The notes beneath the pieces were generated by a model, which saw only the letters and a program-made list of their open reading frames with translations, was not told the DNA's origin and did no database searches. Below, piece by piece: positions 34,397-46,129 of a stretch of DNA of 64,000 bases. A program made the position numbers and the translations under genes. Position 1 is the stretch's first letter. Each line of letters starts with the position of its first letter. The stretch comes from Bryoerythrophyllum caledonicum (taxonomy: Eukaryota; Streptophyta; Bryopsida; Pottiales; Pottiaceae): NCBI GenBank assembly GCA_963971425.1, contig OZ020518.1, positions 3,794,263 to 3,858,262 of the forward strand, in the 5' to 3' direction.

Positions 34397-36495
34397 ATGC
34401 ATACATTTCTCATGATATGGTGGAAGATTTCATGTACGGTCAGGCTTGTGAGAATGGCTCATCAGTTGGTTGGAATGTGAAAGAGGGAAAGAGAGGGGAA
34501 CAGAAAAGGAGGCCGTATATTTTGTCATTTGTTGAACATGTATGGTATGAATGTGCATACGGCCCGGAAAATCATAGGAATGATCCATGTTTTTCTAAAT
34601 CCCATAAACGATGATACATTGTCGAGTTATCGGTTAAGTAATTGCAATTATATCCGGATGTTGCTGAAGTTGGATATTCTCACATCGATAACATACGAGA
34701 CAATGGAACTCTAGCTCACGACCCTAGTGATCCGGAGTCTTTTGGGAGAAAAATCGTTCATTAACCTAGGATGAGTGCCGAAATGAAGGCCTGGATCAAA
34801 CGGAAACTAAGTGCAAGATTCACATTTTTCAAATATTTGAAGAACATCGGCGAAATTGAAATGATCGAGGAAAATCATGTGTACCTTATACCCGAGATGA
34901 CTTCATCAAGCTCAAAGACATTGCCTCCTTATAAGGACGTCAGAAGATGGAAATTTGGCGTAGAGATCCGTTGGACTTTGCTAGTGTATAGATGTAGACT
35001 TAGGCATGTCTTGAGAACGTGTTTATGTGGCATGAACCAGACGTTGTAACAAGCTTACCTTTCATTTTGGGTATCCAGACCAATTGGCAGAGGAAAATGA
35101 TGATGAAATTCGGGCATAGGAGAGCAATCTCTAAGGACACAACTCACGCTACAAAGATCTCTAACTACCTTCTCTCGTCTCTATTTTTGTTTGATGACTA
35201 GAATAACCAAATTCTTGTTGCTTGGGTGCTTTCAAGTTGATCCACGGAAGAGGATTTGACAATGTGCATTCCAAATTATCAAGAAGTGGAAGAACCATAT
35301 CCTTTTCAAGGTCCCAAATGTGGGAAACTTGCCAGATCTCGTATATAAAGTTTTCCACCATTTTTTGTACTTAAAGATTGAGTTTAAAGAAGAGGAATTG
35401 GATTTCTAGGAACGAGCAAAAAAAATTGGTGAAACTCTTTTCCAATACCTCTACGTGGATAAATTTCAAAAATACTTTGAAACACACTACAAACATCAAG
35501 GTATATGTATTCTTCTTGATCCTTTGTAGTTTTGCATTTTTTGTAATTCAATACTTTACTTAGATTTGGAAAGCCGACAAGAAAAATGATGTCAATATAT
35601 GTACTCAATGTGTTGTATTTATATTGTTCCAGGATTATATCTCATTAGTTACCGTCGGCATTATCATTCAAACTAAGATACTCAATCTATTACTGAAGGT
35701 TACCATGGAGCTCTTTAACGGTGGATGTTGGTCAATAATCGAGATAAGCGAGGGAGAAGGTTGGATTTCCTAGTATGGCGATTGACAAACCCCATTATTA
35801 ACCAGTACATGTATATGCAAGGGCAAAAGATAAATGGTTATATTTCAAATAAATTTGTCGAAGGAACTGTGGAGAAAGGAATTACACGAGCAAAGACAAT
35901 TCGTCTTGATGATATTCTACCGCCGAAGGAAGGAGATTTTCTATGGCAAGTAAAATCACAATTGATTGAACATCGTTGGTATGACATTTGCAAAGCATTC
36001 ACTTTGTATGCTTATTGCTCATGTGAATGGAGTATACTAGGAAATATGTGTAAGCATCAACTCGCCGTTTTCAAAGTCTCTAGTGATTTGTCATGGAAGG
36101 CTATGTTAGAATTCCTAGGAACTTACTGTGGTTCGATTCGAGGGGGACTCAAACCTATGTTCACTCACAATGTTCCAAGTGATCCTTTTGAAGCTGAGGA
36201 TAGTGAATACGTCAATGACAAAGATGTAGCGGAAGACAATGATGTAGCGAGAGACAATGATGTATTGAGGGATGACATTGTGCCAGGATTCAACATTCGT
36301 GATGTATTGAAAGATGTTCTATCAAATAAGAACATTAGCCGTAACGAAGCAAAGAGTACGCCAAAATCTGCTGAGCATATTGTACGTATGATTAGAATTT
36401 TGGTAGAAGAGGCAATATGTGAAGCTTCTAATGGTGGTGATGCTCTTCTTTACTACTTTTCTTTGATGATGTCTACCGTCACCCATGGTAGGTGA
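34397..36495 (+). pseudogene. MULE transposase with SWIM zinc finger, decayed
   Basis: Remnant of a Mutator-like transposase. In the region 35,040-35,220 a typical MULE block can be read (PFILGIQTNWQRKMMMKFGH, then KDTTHATK with a catalytic-type Asp, then SSLFLFDDWNNQILVAWV), interrupted by stops. The last open part (35,725-36,495) holds a SWIM finger, YAYCSCEWSILGNMCKHQLA, matching CxC...CxH, followed by an Asp-rich repeat tail (NDKDVAEDNDVARDNDV). SWIM fingers are usual at the C-terminus of MULE/FAR1-type proteins. Upstream pieces from 34,397 are too broken to assign with confidence. Confidence 0.75.
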
Positions 36496-37097
36496 TATAT
36501 GACAAATCCGTACTTTGCAAAATGACAACATTTCTCATCCTTAAGCATCTTTCACAATTGTTTCCACAAAAGATGGAAATTTGGTTGCAAGAAAGAAATA
36601 CTGGAAAGGAAAAATAGCGCAATTTCGGAAGAGAAGAAAAAACAATATCCTAATCGAATAGAAAATATATAATTTATACCTTGCTTTCATAGTGAGTATT
36701 TTGAAGCATTTACTTTTGAATCCATGGTTTTTTTCTTTATAAGTGCATCAAAGTAGTATGCATTGATAGTTATTTGAAAATTATGAGGGCATTTATTTAA
36801 TAAGCACCACGTGATTTGCAATATAAATTTGCAATTATATATGAAGTACTAGCATACACATTTTTTATACACTTTGAAGAATGTTTTTTCCTTATTGGGC
36901 ATGTGATAATTCTTCTTAAGAATTATATCTTATCCATTTGAAATCAATACTCAAACACTTAAATGAAAGATACAATAACCAATTAAACTCACTGATACTT
37001 TTGTCCAATAACACAAAAATGTATGCGAATGTGTGTTAAATAAAGAGTAAGAAACCATAGAATTCAAAATAGAACCAAAGACTTCACCGGAAATACA

Positions 37098-38096
37098 CTA
37101 ATTTTTGTCATTTTCGGTGTCAACTTCTCCTTCCTCTACTTCTTCTTCTTCCTCTTCATCCTCCTTATTGTTGAGATCTTCAGCATGTGTGCTCGCGTAG
37201 ACGGAACACAATGTCTCAACGCGCTCCATGAAAAGAATGTTCTTCAAGTGGAAGACATTCTTCTCCGCATCCACATAGCGTTCAATAAACACCTTCTTCC
37301 CGTCTTTGTAACTATAATTGAAAAAACATTGCGTTAGAAAAATAAATCAATATGAATGAAATTTTGAGTATGTGGAGTTGAACATTTGTAAGAGTACACC
37401 ACACATCATTATAGAAAAAACTACACTTACATGACTTCAATGGAACATTGGCGGTGCCATTCTATCAACTCTTTCACAGTCCAAACTCTCATCTGTAAAT
37501 TCTTTTTCCAATTTTTGTGCTTATCAAATACAACCTTCACATCTTTCAACCAAACAATATCCACCAGTTCAGCACTACGAGGACACTCCAACTTCATAAC
37601 AACCGTGGCAAAATCGAGATTGCGTGGAAGTGCATCAACCATCATCGCATCCAACTACCCAAGTTCTTTTTTCTTTGCCCCAAGATATGTGCAATACTTC
37701 TTCTTCATCAACGTGACAATCAATGGTTTGGACATTTTTTTTCCGGTGGCCTTGGTCTCCACATTTGTCCACAAAGCCTCTGCTGCCTTCGTCCACGCTT
37801 TAAGTTTTCTCCAAAACTTCTTCATTTGTCTCTTGAAAGGATTGGTCAGCATCTTCGCATTCATCCACCGGGAGTTAATACTGCGGAGTCTCGGTTTTGC
37901 CTTGGACGCACAACCAAGAGTCGAAACCGTCACTTCCATCCCATGGTGATCACGTAGGTGTTTACCTACGTGTCTCCAATGCTTCCAAGGTCCAAATGCA
38001 CAATTGTCTACCAAACAGTGACATGACTTAGCCGTGACAAGAATTTCCTTAAAGTCACAATTGAGAACGGCCAATGATAAGCCCGGAAGCACCATC
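37098..38096 (-). pseudogene. MULE-borne gene with Cys/His finger and acidic tail
   Basis: The gene has two coding blocks, 37431-38096 and 37098-37311. They are joined by an intron with a clean donor (CAT|GTAAGT) and acceptor (TTCAATTATAG|TT), whose phases fit (VI-YKDGKK). The first block starts at an ATG (38,096) just behind an acceptor-like TTTTCTCTAG, so an upstream exon is possible. Visible features are a possible Cys/His finger (CHCLVDNC, then HVGKHLRDHH), a basic middle and a strongly acidic end (EDEEEEEEVEEGEVDTEND). A TAG at 37,655-37,657 breaks the first block in frame. No family recognised. It lies convergent to the MULE transposase, so it may be a second MULE protein or captured cargo. 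Confidence 0.5.
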
Positions 38097-38267
38097 GCTA
38101 GAGAAAATACCAACAAATAAGTAAGAATACAATAAGAATCCATGAACCTTAACCTCATCAAAGTACAAAGTTCTAATAACATTATATACAAGAATAGAAG
38201 AAAGCAATTTAAGCTACCAATACCCATCACAAAACACAAAAACCTCTAATCTGTCACTATATCATAG

Positions 38268-39170
38268 AAGACATTGACAGAATGTATATCACAACTTGTA
38301 AAAAACAAAAGTAGTCACCACCATATCACTCATGAATATGCAATACCCGTCACGACCATAGAAAGAATGGAAAAAACGTCCCTAGTCGACTCTAGAATAC
38401 CCGTCACGACCTATAATAATAAAACTAGTCACTTCCAAACACTCAAAAATGTGCAATATCCGTCACTACCATGCAAAGAATGGAAAAAACGTCTCTGGTC
38501 TACTCTAAAATATCCGTCACGATATAGTAAAAAAACAAAGTATTCACCAATGTACACACCAAAGTATGCAATACCCATCATCGCGTGGAAAACATGGAAA
38601 AAGCATCACTGAACTAAAATGAAATACCCGTCACCATGATAAGTATCCAAAATATGACACACACCACTTCTACCTCAATGAAGCATACTTAAACCACCTC
38701 CCTCTCTCCCAATAAAATACCCGTCACAATGGTATTTACTCAAAATATGTCACACACTACTTTTACCTCAGCGAAGCATACTTAAACCACCTCACCGTCT
38801 CCCATAAAATACCCATCACCATCATAAGAACCCAAAAATGTCACACCCTCTCCTATTGCAATACCCTACCCTAAATCCTAAACTCTAAAATAGTCACTTA
38901 CAATTCTTGTTGCAACAAAATCACACAATGTTGAGTGACTAATGATGCAAGAAATCCTAATTTCAAATTTTAAAAACGTGTCAAAATGTTGTATTTTGGT
39001 GCGAAAAAACAAAAGAGAAGGTTAAGTATTACCCAAACGATGATGATGGATGATGAGCACGTGCAAATGCTTCACCTCCTACGATATCTAGCAGCTACAG
39101 GCGCCTGTATTGTCTTTCTAGGTTTCTCTGTTGTCTGTGCACCCGTCATGGCTCTAGGGGGAGAGTCCAC
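38268..39170. repeat. MULE right terminal inverted repeat
   Basis: Reverse complement of the left repeat, with AATACCCGTCAC units and ATGGAAAAAACGTC blocks. It ends CCCTAGAGCC-complement...GGGGAGAGTCCAC at 39,170, directly followed by the TGTTAA end of an LTR. One roughly 110-bp internal unit present on the left is missing here. Confidence 0.85.
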
Positions 39171-40054
39171 TGTTAAAGGGGGATTTCACCCAAAGATTAA
39201 GTGAAACATCTTCTCTACGCTCATTCAAACTGTAGTTCCAAGCCATAAGACACAAGTCAAGGATCTGACTTGTACTGAATCTAATCCTCCGATTCGACCT
39301 AGATCTGAATCTAAATCTGAATTCAGGGTTAGTTGGGACTTCATTTTTGTGGTTTTTCTTACGTTTAACGCACAGATCTAAAGTTTCCGCACTCAATTAC
39401 AACAAATCAGACCATACCCACAACAAATCCGGACTCGTTTCTAACTCTAACACACTAGATTTGATCAGGGTTTAGAAGATTAAGCTAGATCTATACCAGA
39501 TCTAGTGTACTTAGGCCAGATCTTCAATACCCACAACCGAATTGCATCCAAATACTCTTCTAGCAACAAGATCTACTCACACATTCACAACACTAACACA
39601 AATACACAAGAAGTAGTATCCAATTCATGCTTTACTTCCTCAAACCTTCACAAACCTCTTCCATACTCACTACAACTACAGATCCGCACACTAGCTTCAG
39701 ATCCTAACTCTCTAACCACACTTCTACAATCTAGTCTAACTCACCAAGAGCTCCACACACACACCAAGAGAGGAGAGGAAAAAAAGAAGAGCCACGAAGC
39801 CCAAGAGGGCGGCTCTCTACCCCCTCCAAACCCTAATCTGCCCTAATGGATGAAAGATGTCCGGACGGATGACATCCATGTCCGGACAGTTTCATCCAAA
39901 GTACAGACAGTTCATCCACTGTCCTTCAGGACAGTTTCATCCACTGTCATTCAGGACAGTTTCATCCACTAGTTTACGTTTTAACCATAACTACTTAGTA
40001 ACTTCAAAAAATTACTACCGGGATCCTATAATAAGCCTAAATCTCCGGTTAACA
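39171..40054 (-). repeat. Solitary 884-bp LTR, minus orientation
   Basis: On the minus strand the LTR starts TGTTAACCGGAG and ends CCCCCTTTAACA, with the TG...CA and inverted TGTTAA/TTAACA ends of an LTR. Immediately upstream on that strand is a polypurine tract, CAAAAGGGGGATAA (complement of 40,055-40,068), which marks this as the 3' LTR. About four units of the form GGACAGTTTCATCCACTGTC lie at 39,880-39,970. The outer end touches the MULE inverted repeat (last five bases TCCAC). Confidence 0.8.
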
Positions 40055-43000
40055 TTATCCCCCTTTTGAACAACATTTGCCCTCAGATGTTCATGTGGTG
40101 CTGGAGAGAAACATAACTCTAGACACAAAAATATTGGTTACTAACATCCAGAGTACGAAGTCACCTCTGAAGCTCTACTGGACATCTCTAGCCACTTGAA
40201 GGAAGAACAACCTTGCGGGAAAGATCTTCAGTGCTTGTCAAACCGACTCCAGGCTCCGAACTGGTCGCTGCTTAGAAATCATGTCCAGAACTGGATACCT
40301 TTGCCTTCAGCTTGATCGATTCGGGTTTTGGAATTGTTTTTGGGTCGAGTGTCTTCGTCAATTCAACCCTTGGAGGCGAAATAGGCATCTGGACTGGCCC
40401 TGGAAAAGTAACTGGAGGAGCCATCGGATAATGCTACTGATATTGCGGTGCATGCCCTCCCGTACTAGAACCCATACCATAATGTCCAGATACTCCACTA
40501 AACGGATAATGTCCCGGAGGTGGATAAGGATATGGACCTTCGTAGCCTCCTGCTCGAGCGTAATGCTCCACAGTAGCCATGTGGAACACGGGTGATCCTC
40601 TACCACCTTGGACATGTGGAGATCCTGAAAAAATCCCCGGTTGACCTTGAATGGGTCCAGAACTAGAACCACCTTGGAAAGGATAAGCTGCTCCCCAGAA
40701 CGGAGTAGTCTGAGGCTAAAAATCTGGAGTAGGGAGAGGAATCGTCCGGTCCCAAGGAAGGATCACCATCCTAGCAGTAGGTGCCTTGGACTGGGGAGTA
40801 GCCTGCCATCCAGTCTCAATGTCGGAGGCAAGTGCAGAAGTGTCTTGAACACTTCCAGATGTACCACTCTCTAGAGTTGGATTAGTCTCCTACTCTGGAA
40901 GGTCGTCCAATTCCTCATCGGAGTAGTAAACAAACTCTGGGTAAGCATCCACAATCTTGAGGAGATACTTGTTCAAACGATCCAGATCTGCCAGGTAAGC
41001 ACCCACCTCACTGAGTAGTTGTCGTCGTGAAGCAGCAAAGAGGGGCTTGGTTATCCCACGATTGGAGATCGTCTGACGCCCCTCTATTAACTCCAGTCGA
41101 CGAAGAAGTTGATGGTTATCAACCACCAACTTGTCAAAAGCCCGAAGTCGAGCACTCATCTGAGTCTCCAGTTCCACCCTCTTGACATGAGCTGCTGCAA
41201 TGATCACTGGGTCAAATCTGGACATCTCCAGTCACGAGGTATCCAACTCCTTTTCTTTAGCCACCAAGGCCTGAGAAGTGTTCTGTAGTTGAAGCTGGAG
41301 TGCCTGAATTGTTCCCTGGAGTTGAGCCTGATCCTTGAGTAGTTGAATTCGAGTTGGCTGCGTTCGTTCCAACTGGCCTTGGAGTTCCTGAGTTCTGGAC
41401 AGCGTCTTGGTACTGAGGTCCAGATACCGCAGTGCCTCTTGGAGTCCTGCTGCAACTTCTTGTGACTGCTGCTGGACCTGGGAAATCGTTTGTTCCAACT
41501 TTATAGTAGTTGGAGGAACCTCGGGGGGTTGGCTCATTGGCTGGGAGTCCTGAACGGAGGGTAACTCCTTGAGAACCGCCTTCTCTGGTACGGCCTGTGG
41601 TTGCTCGTGTGGAACCCCAGAAGTGCTCGGTCTGCATTGTGGTGGAGACTCTTAGTCCGTTTCCAGATGGGTCTAGACTAGCCTCCGCAACCTCTTCAGT
41701 ACTCTGGGTAATGGGCTGAAAAACTCTACTCCCATCGTGGTAGCTGCAGGTGAAAGTTGTCTTTGGCCGGAGGTGACTACACCTTGCTCTATCTATCGAA
41801 GCTCTGAAGAATCTAGTTCCTCTGCTGTACTAGCTGCAAGTGTCTGGGGGGTTCCTGCAGGTTGATCATGTCTGGTCTTCTTTCGGGTTTGGACGGGGCT
41901 CTGTGGGGGACTCCTCTTTCTAGATTGGTTCCTTATGGACCGTCTGCCCGGAGGTGTAGTCGTTGGAGGAGGTGGTCCTTCTGGAGATGGTGTGAGAAGA
42001 ATTGGATTTCCCACGGTCCGTCCTCGAGAGCCATCACTCTCATGCAAATCCAAGGGTGGGCTAGGTAAGGGGTTCTCGTGGCCAACCTAGACATCTGCAT
42101 CACTCTAATCCTCGTCATATGGAAACCAGCCCCTGAGTGAAGCATTGATCAAGTCTGCTCCTGGAATCTCAGACATCCCCCCGAGGTATATACTCGGGTT
42201 AACATCCGCCTCAGTCGCGAGATCACTAGTGGTGTCTAGTCGTGGTTACCCCCCTTAGATTCCACTGCAGTATACAGATGAGCCATGAAGTCATTACTGG
42301 TGTGTGAAGACCGTTTCTTCACACATAGTACCTCCACCAAGGCCTGGATGCGGGTCTGGTATAACTCTGAAAATCCTCCTATAAGGACACCATCGGTAGA
42401 AAAATGCTTGGGCGTGAGCTTGAAACGTTTCTGATACAGCCGGTGTGTATCCTTGGCGCTCCTGGAAACAATTAAAGTCTGAGTGCCTTCCAAATCCAAG
42501 GCCTCCTGAACTACCTGATAAGTAATGTTGACTGGGATGCCTCTGACCACTGCCCGCACTAGTAACTGTGGAGTTAGTACCTCGGGTCTCTCGTGGATGA
42601 ATCCCTCCACAAAATCCCGCACCAACTCCTCCCAAGGTGGAGATCATGTGTACTCATAGAACGCACCAAGTCCCACTGATCCAGCCCAAGCATCATCCTG
42701 AATATTCCGCCAATTCTTCCAGAATCGTAAAGGTAAAAACTGGAGGTTCAATCTGCAGTTTACCTGCCAAGGAATGTGCATCCGTCTAGGGACTCTGGCA
42801 TCCTACTGAGTGACTTTTTGCCGGACTGGAACTTGGTCTCCGGTGTTTGACACTCCAAGAATACTCCCCTCAGGTCCCATGCTCCTTGGTGCCAAGTTTT
42901 CCTGCAGCTCAACAAGGCTCGACATCCCTACAGTCCGAGGTATCTCTTCACGGGGTCCGGTTGGTAGCAAAAGTACCTAATGCTCTGGATCTTCTCCTGG

Positions 43001-44335
43001 AAGGACAGTTAGTTCGGGAGGTGCTCCTCTCCCCGGAGGAGTCATCAGGAATGTCGCAGACTTTGTAGGCTGAACTCGGTATGGCGTTGAACATCCTAGA
43101 TCACCCGCGAGTATGTCGAGGTTGGTCTCCAAGGGTATGGTTACTGGAATGGGATGTTCGGGTTCCAGAGGTCTAGACAGTGCTCTTGCCATCCTCCAGT
43201 CTTGTTTCTCCCCCAGGTCCCATACTCCCCAACTATTTACCAATCCAGATCCTCTTCCAGTAGATTCTAGTCTTAAAGCACATGCAGAAAGGCTAGACAA
43301 ATCTAGACTAGTTTCATGATGCCTAAAAACTCTAGAGTGACACTGTTCTAAAACTAAATTAGTTTTTGTTTTTATTTTGTTTCTTATTCTCACTCTCTTA
43401 TTACTATCTTCTAATTCTAGCAAGGCATTCAATACTGCAATGTTCGGCACCTTACTTGTAGTTCTCGGAGTTGTTGTCCCGTGCTCTCGCGGGTGGTGAT
43501 CGCTGCTGTTGGGCACCGCAAATGCTGCGGCGGCTCCGTTGTGGTTGTTGTTCCTAGCGGTGTAGTTCCCGCCTCCTCCAGCCGCGGTCCCTTCCTGCGG
43601 TAATGCCTGCTCGTCTAGGCGTGCCTCAGGGTTTGCTTCACAGCTAACTGCTTTGTTGACTTCCAAGGGTGGTGTCTGCGCACTGGGCTCCGTGTGGAAA
43701 TCCTCCGTGGGTTTGGTGGTTGATGTACAAGCTGGCTCCTTCCCGCTTGTCTTGTCGCAGTCGCCGTTTCTTTCTCCCCCGTCCTTTTCTGTAGCACGTT
43801 CTCCACACTTCGCCCGGCCTGTGGTGTTGTATTTGCCTATTACCTCCGCGCAACGACAACACCTCTCTTTTTGTGTTGGCAACGATGGTGCTCTTTTACC
43901 ACCTGTCTCTGTATCCCTGACTCCTGATGCGATCCTGTTCTGCAGCCCCGCGTTTCTTCGTGCCTGGTCGTCCTCGTCGTGCGTTCGGTCACGAATGTGT
44001 AGGTCGCGCGCCGTAGTGTTCGTGGTATTGCCCCGCGTGGACTTCTCACGCCCCGGGGTTATGCTCTGTTTTTGATTGTGATGGGCTCTTTCTCGCTCGC
44101 ACTGCTGGCTCTCTCTCCTGATCGTTGTACCTGCACTCCGGTTGTAGCCTGTTCCGATGGTGTCACCTGGAGTGTCGGTTGTTAAGTTCTTGCGCTCTCT
44201 GCTGGCCTGCCCTGTATCACCGGTTTTCTCGACTCGACTCGCTACTGCTATCGTCTTGTCGGCAGCTACCTCTTTTTCCTCTGCGTTAGAACAAATATTA
44301 CTAGAACAGGTATCAGATTGATATTCTAGATGCAA
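40055..44335 (-). mobile_element. Internal region of an LTR element without recognisable pol
   Basis: Read on the minus strand towards the LTR, the open pieces are as follows. A 452-residue, highly charged Thr/Arg/Lys/Glu-rich frame lies at 42,977-44,335. A compact 129-residue piece lies at 42,236-42,625 (VRDFVEGFIHERPEVLTPQL). A Pro/Arg-rich piece lies at 41,793-42,053. A Gln-rich coiled coil lies at 41,232-41,537 and another helical piece at 40,890-41,225. A Gly/Tyr/Pro-rich tail runs to about 40,390. The 42,053, 41,537 and 41,225 pieces share one frame interrupted by stops. No reverse transcriptase, integrase or protease motif and no 5' LTR were seen. It is a truncated or non-autonomous retroelement. 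The proteins may be gag-like, but I do not recognise them. Confidence 0.55.
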
Positions 44336-44800
44336 GCTGAGAAAGATAGAACATATGGAACTAGGTCATGAACGCGACTTTTTGTGATTTTGGCATTGTG
44401 TATATAATTATTTATATTGGCACTAATTTTCATGTTGCCAATTGTGTTCTGTCTCATTGATCAGCTTTTAGAATTTGTTTGCGATATCAGAATTTTTGAT
44501 GGAAATAGAATGTCTAGTTTTAGTATCTGACATTATAAATTTATACTTGAGTCAAGATCTAAACTTTAACAAAGATTTGGTCATCATCCACCAGTTAGTG
44601 GATTAGATATGATGGTTCAAGTACTCATATTTCTAATAGTGAAAATTATAGAATTTTGAGGGTCTACTATTTTTCCAATCTTTAGAGTCTTATTAGAAAT
44701 TTCATGTTTTTGCATGATTTATAAGGCTTTTTCAACTTCTCGCTATTTGATTGCATACGTGAAGTTATTCCAAAAGTTAGATGATGCCTCTAATGCCCTT
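44336..44800 (+). repeat. Diverged copy of the 3' flank of the 294-aa gene
   Basis: From GAACGCGACTTTTTGTGATTT onward this matches 49,769-50,420 in order, with shared blocks at ATTATTTATA, CATGTTGCC, TTGTGTTCT, CATTGATCA, GCATGATTTAT and TTTTCAACTTCT. The coding part of the ancestral duplicate is missing, because the LTR element begins exactly where the similarity ends. Confidence 0.65.
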
Positions 44801-46129
44801 GCAACTTGCAAATGGTTGCCTCCAATGCTTGTCATCATATCACAAGGTTATAAAGTGTTGTTGTGTATATTTGGAATTTGTTTTCCTATCATAGATGAAT
44901 ATTAGGGGACACTTTTACTAACCAGATTCCAAAAATGGCGCTAAATGACAACTACTAAATACCAAAACATGTCAACATGGTGACCTTTTCAAGTTTTTGT
45001 GATGACAATGAACAAGTTGTTTACAAGGCCCATTTACAATCTTTGGCACACCTAAAGTCACCTTAATAGAGGCCATTTGCGATTTATTTTTGAAAATTAT
45101 ATTTCACTTCCGATACCCCAGGAGGCTACCACAATGGCAGCCTAGAATATAGAAATGTCAATATGTGCAACTTAAGGTGCCTTTGCATTGGCAAATCGTA
45201 GGGAAAGTTATGGACTCCACAAATTTAAATTTAAATAGAAACAAGATTCAATGTAACATTTGCCTAAAAGAAAGTGATATTTTTAGAAGAAAGAAAAAGG
45301 TTGTGCACAATTATTATTGAGTGGATAAGGATTTTTAATTGAATCAAAAATATATAAGAAAAATGATAGGTATATGAAAAGGGAAAAAACTTGATTGGAA
45401 GAGGATATGATCAATAAAGGATATGATGGGATTAAGTGGACACTAAAGGGTTAATAAGATACACAATCCACATCTAGACTATTTAATAATTTCATATTAG
45501 GGATATTCAAAGCACTACAGAGAATACCAATTACAAAAGTTGGATGGCCTGGTCACATGGCTTAGTAGTGTAGAGGGAAATGACTGTATTGGCTTTGAAA
45601 ACTACTATAGTCATAGAATCTTGTCATGCAACCTTTGAAGAATTTTCATCCCTATTTTCATCCACCAATTACCAGATATAGCAAGATCAGTTGGCAGCGC
45701 AGAGATTTTATTTTGTTTGTTATTAAATTAAAAAAATAATCCTCACGTAAGTTGGATTGATTCAACAGTTTCAGGTTATAAAGGAAATGCACATTATACA
45801 ATTATTTTGCACATGGGTGCATTTTGCAAGTTTCTATGTGTATAATATACAATGGCTAGCATAAATATCCGGACAGCGAAGCTCTACCAAAACTCCATGG
45901 ATTGTGGCCTAATGATGGGATTGGTGAGAGATTTTTCCAGCCAACATTATTAGCATTCCACATGGCATCTAATTAAATTTGGTTCCTTGAAAGTTTGTCA
46001 TTTGTAGAGATTACACATGCAAAGACCATGAGAGGTGTGTACAACCCAATATGCACACAAGTTGTGCACATCATTATCTTCTCAATGCAAGTGCACTTGT
46101 AAACCTTTTTGTTTTGGAAAAAATTATAA
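44801..46129. other. Intergenic, AT-rich, no gene recognised
   Basis: No coding potential recognised. GGACACTAAAGGGTTAA near 45,440 resembles the end of a TTAA-flanked MITE, but no partner end could be paired with it. Confidence 0.4.

Larger units (their letters stand above)
21672..39170. mobile_element. MULE with ~0.9-1 kb terminal inverted repeats, containing a nested hAT
   Basis: Long inverted repeats lie at about 21,672-22,662 and 38,268-39,170. Both include the same small reading frame starting MLYFGAKKQKRRLSITQT, minus on the left and plus on the right. Between them, outside the nested hAT, are a decayed MULE transposase with a SWIM finger (34.4-36.5 kb) and an intron-containing minus-strand gene (37.1-38.1 kb). 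Long inverted ends together with MULE/SWIM coding identify the superfamily. Without the 10.57-kb hAT the element would be about 6.9 kb. Its right end abuts an LTR exactly, so the visible ends may not be the original termini. No 9-11-bp target duplication could be confirmed. Confidence 0.8.
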
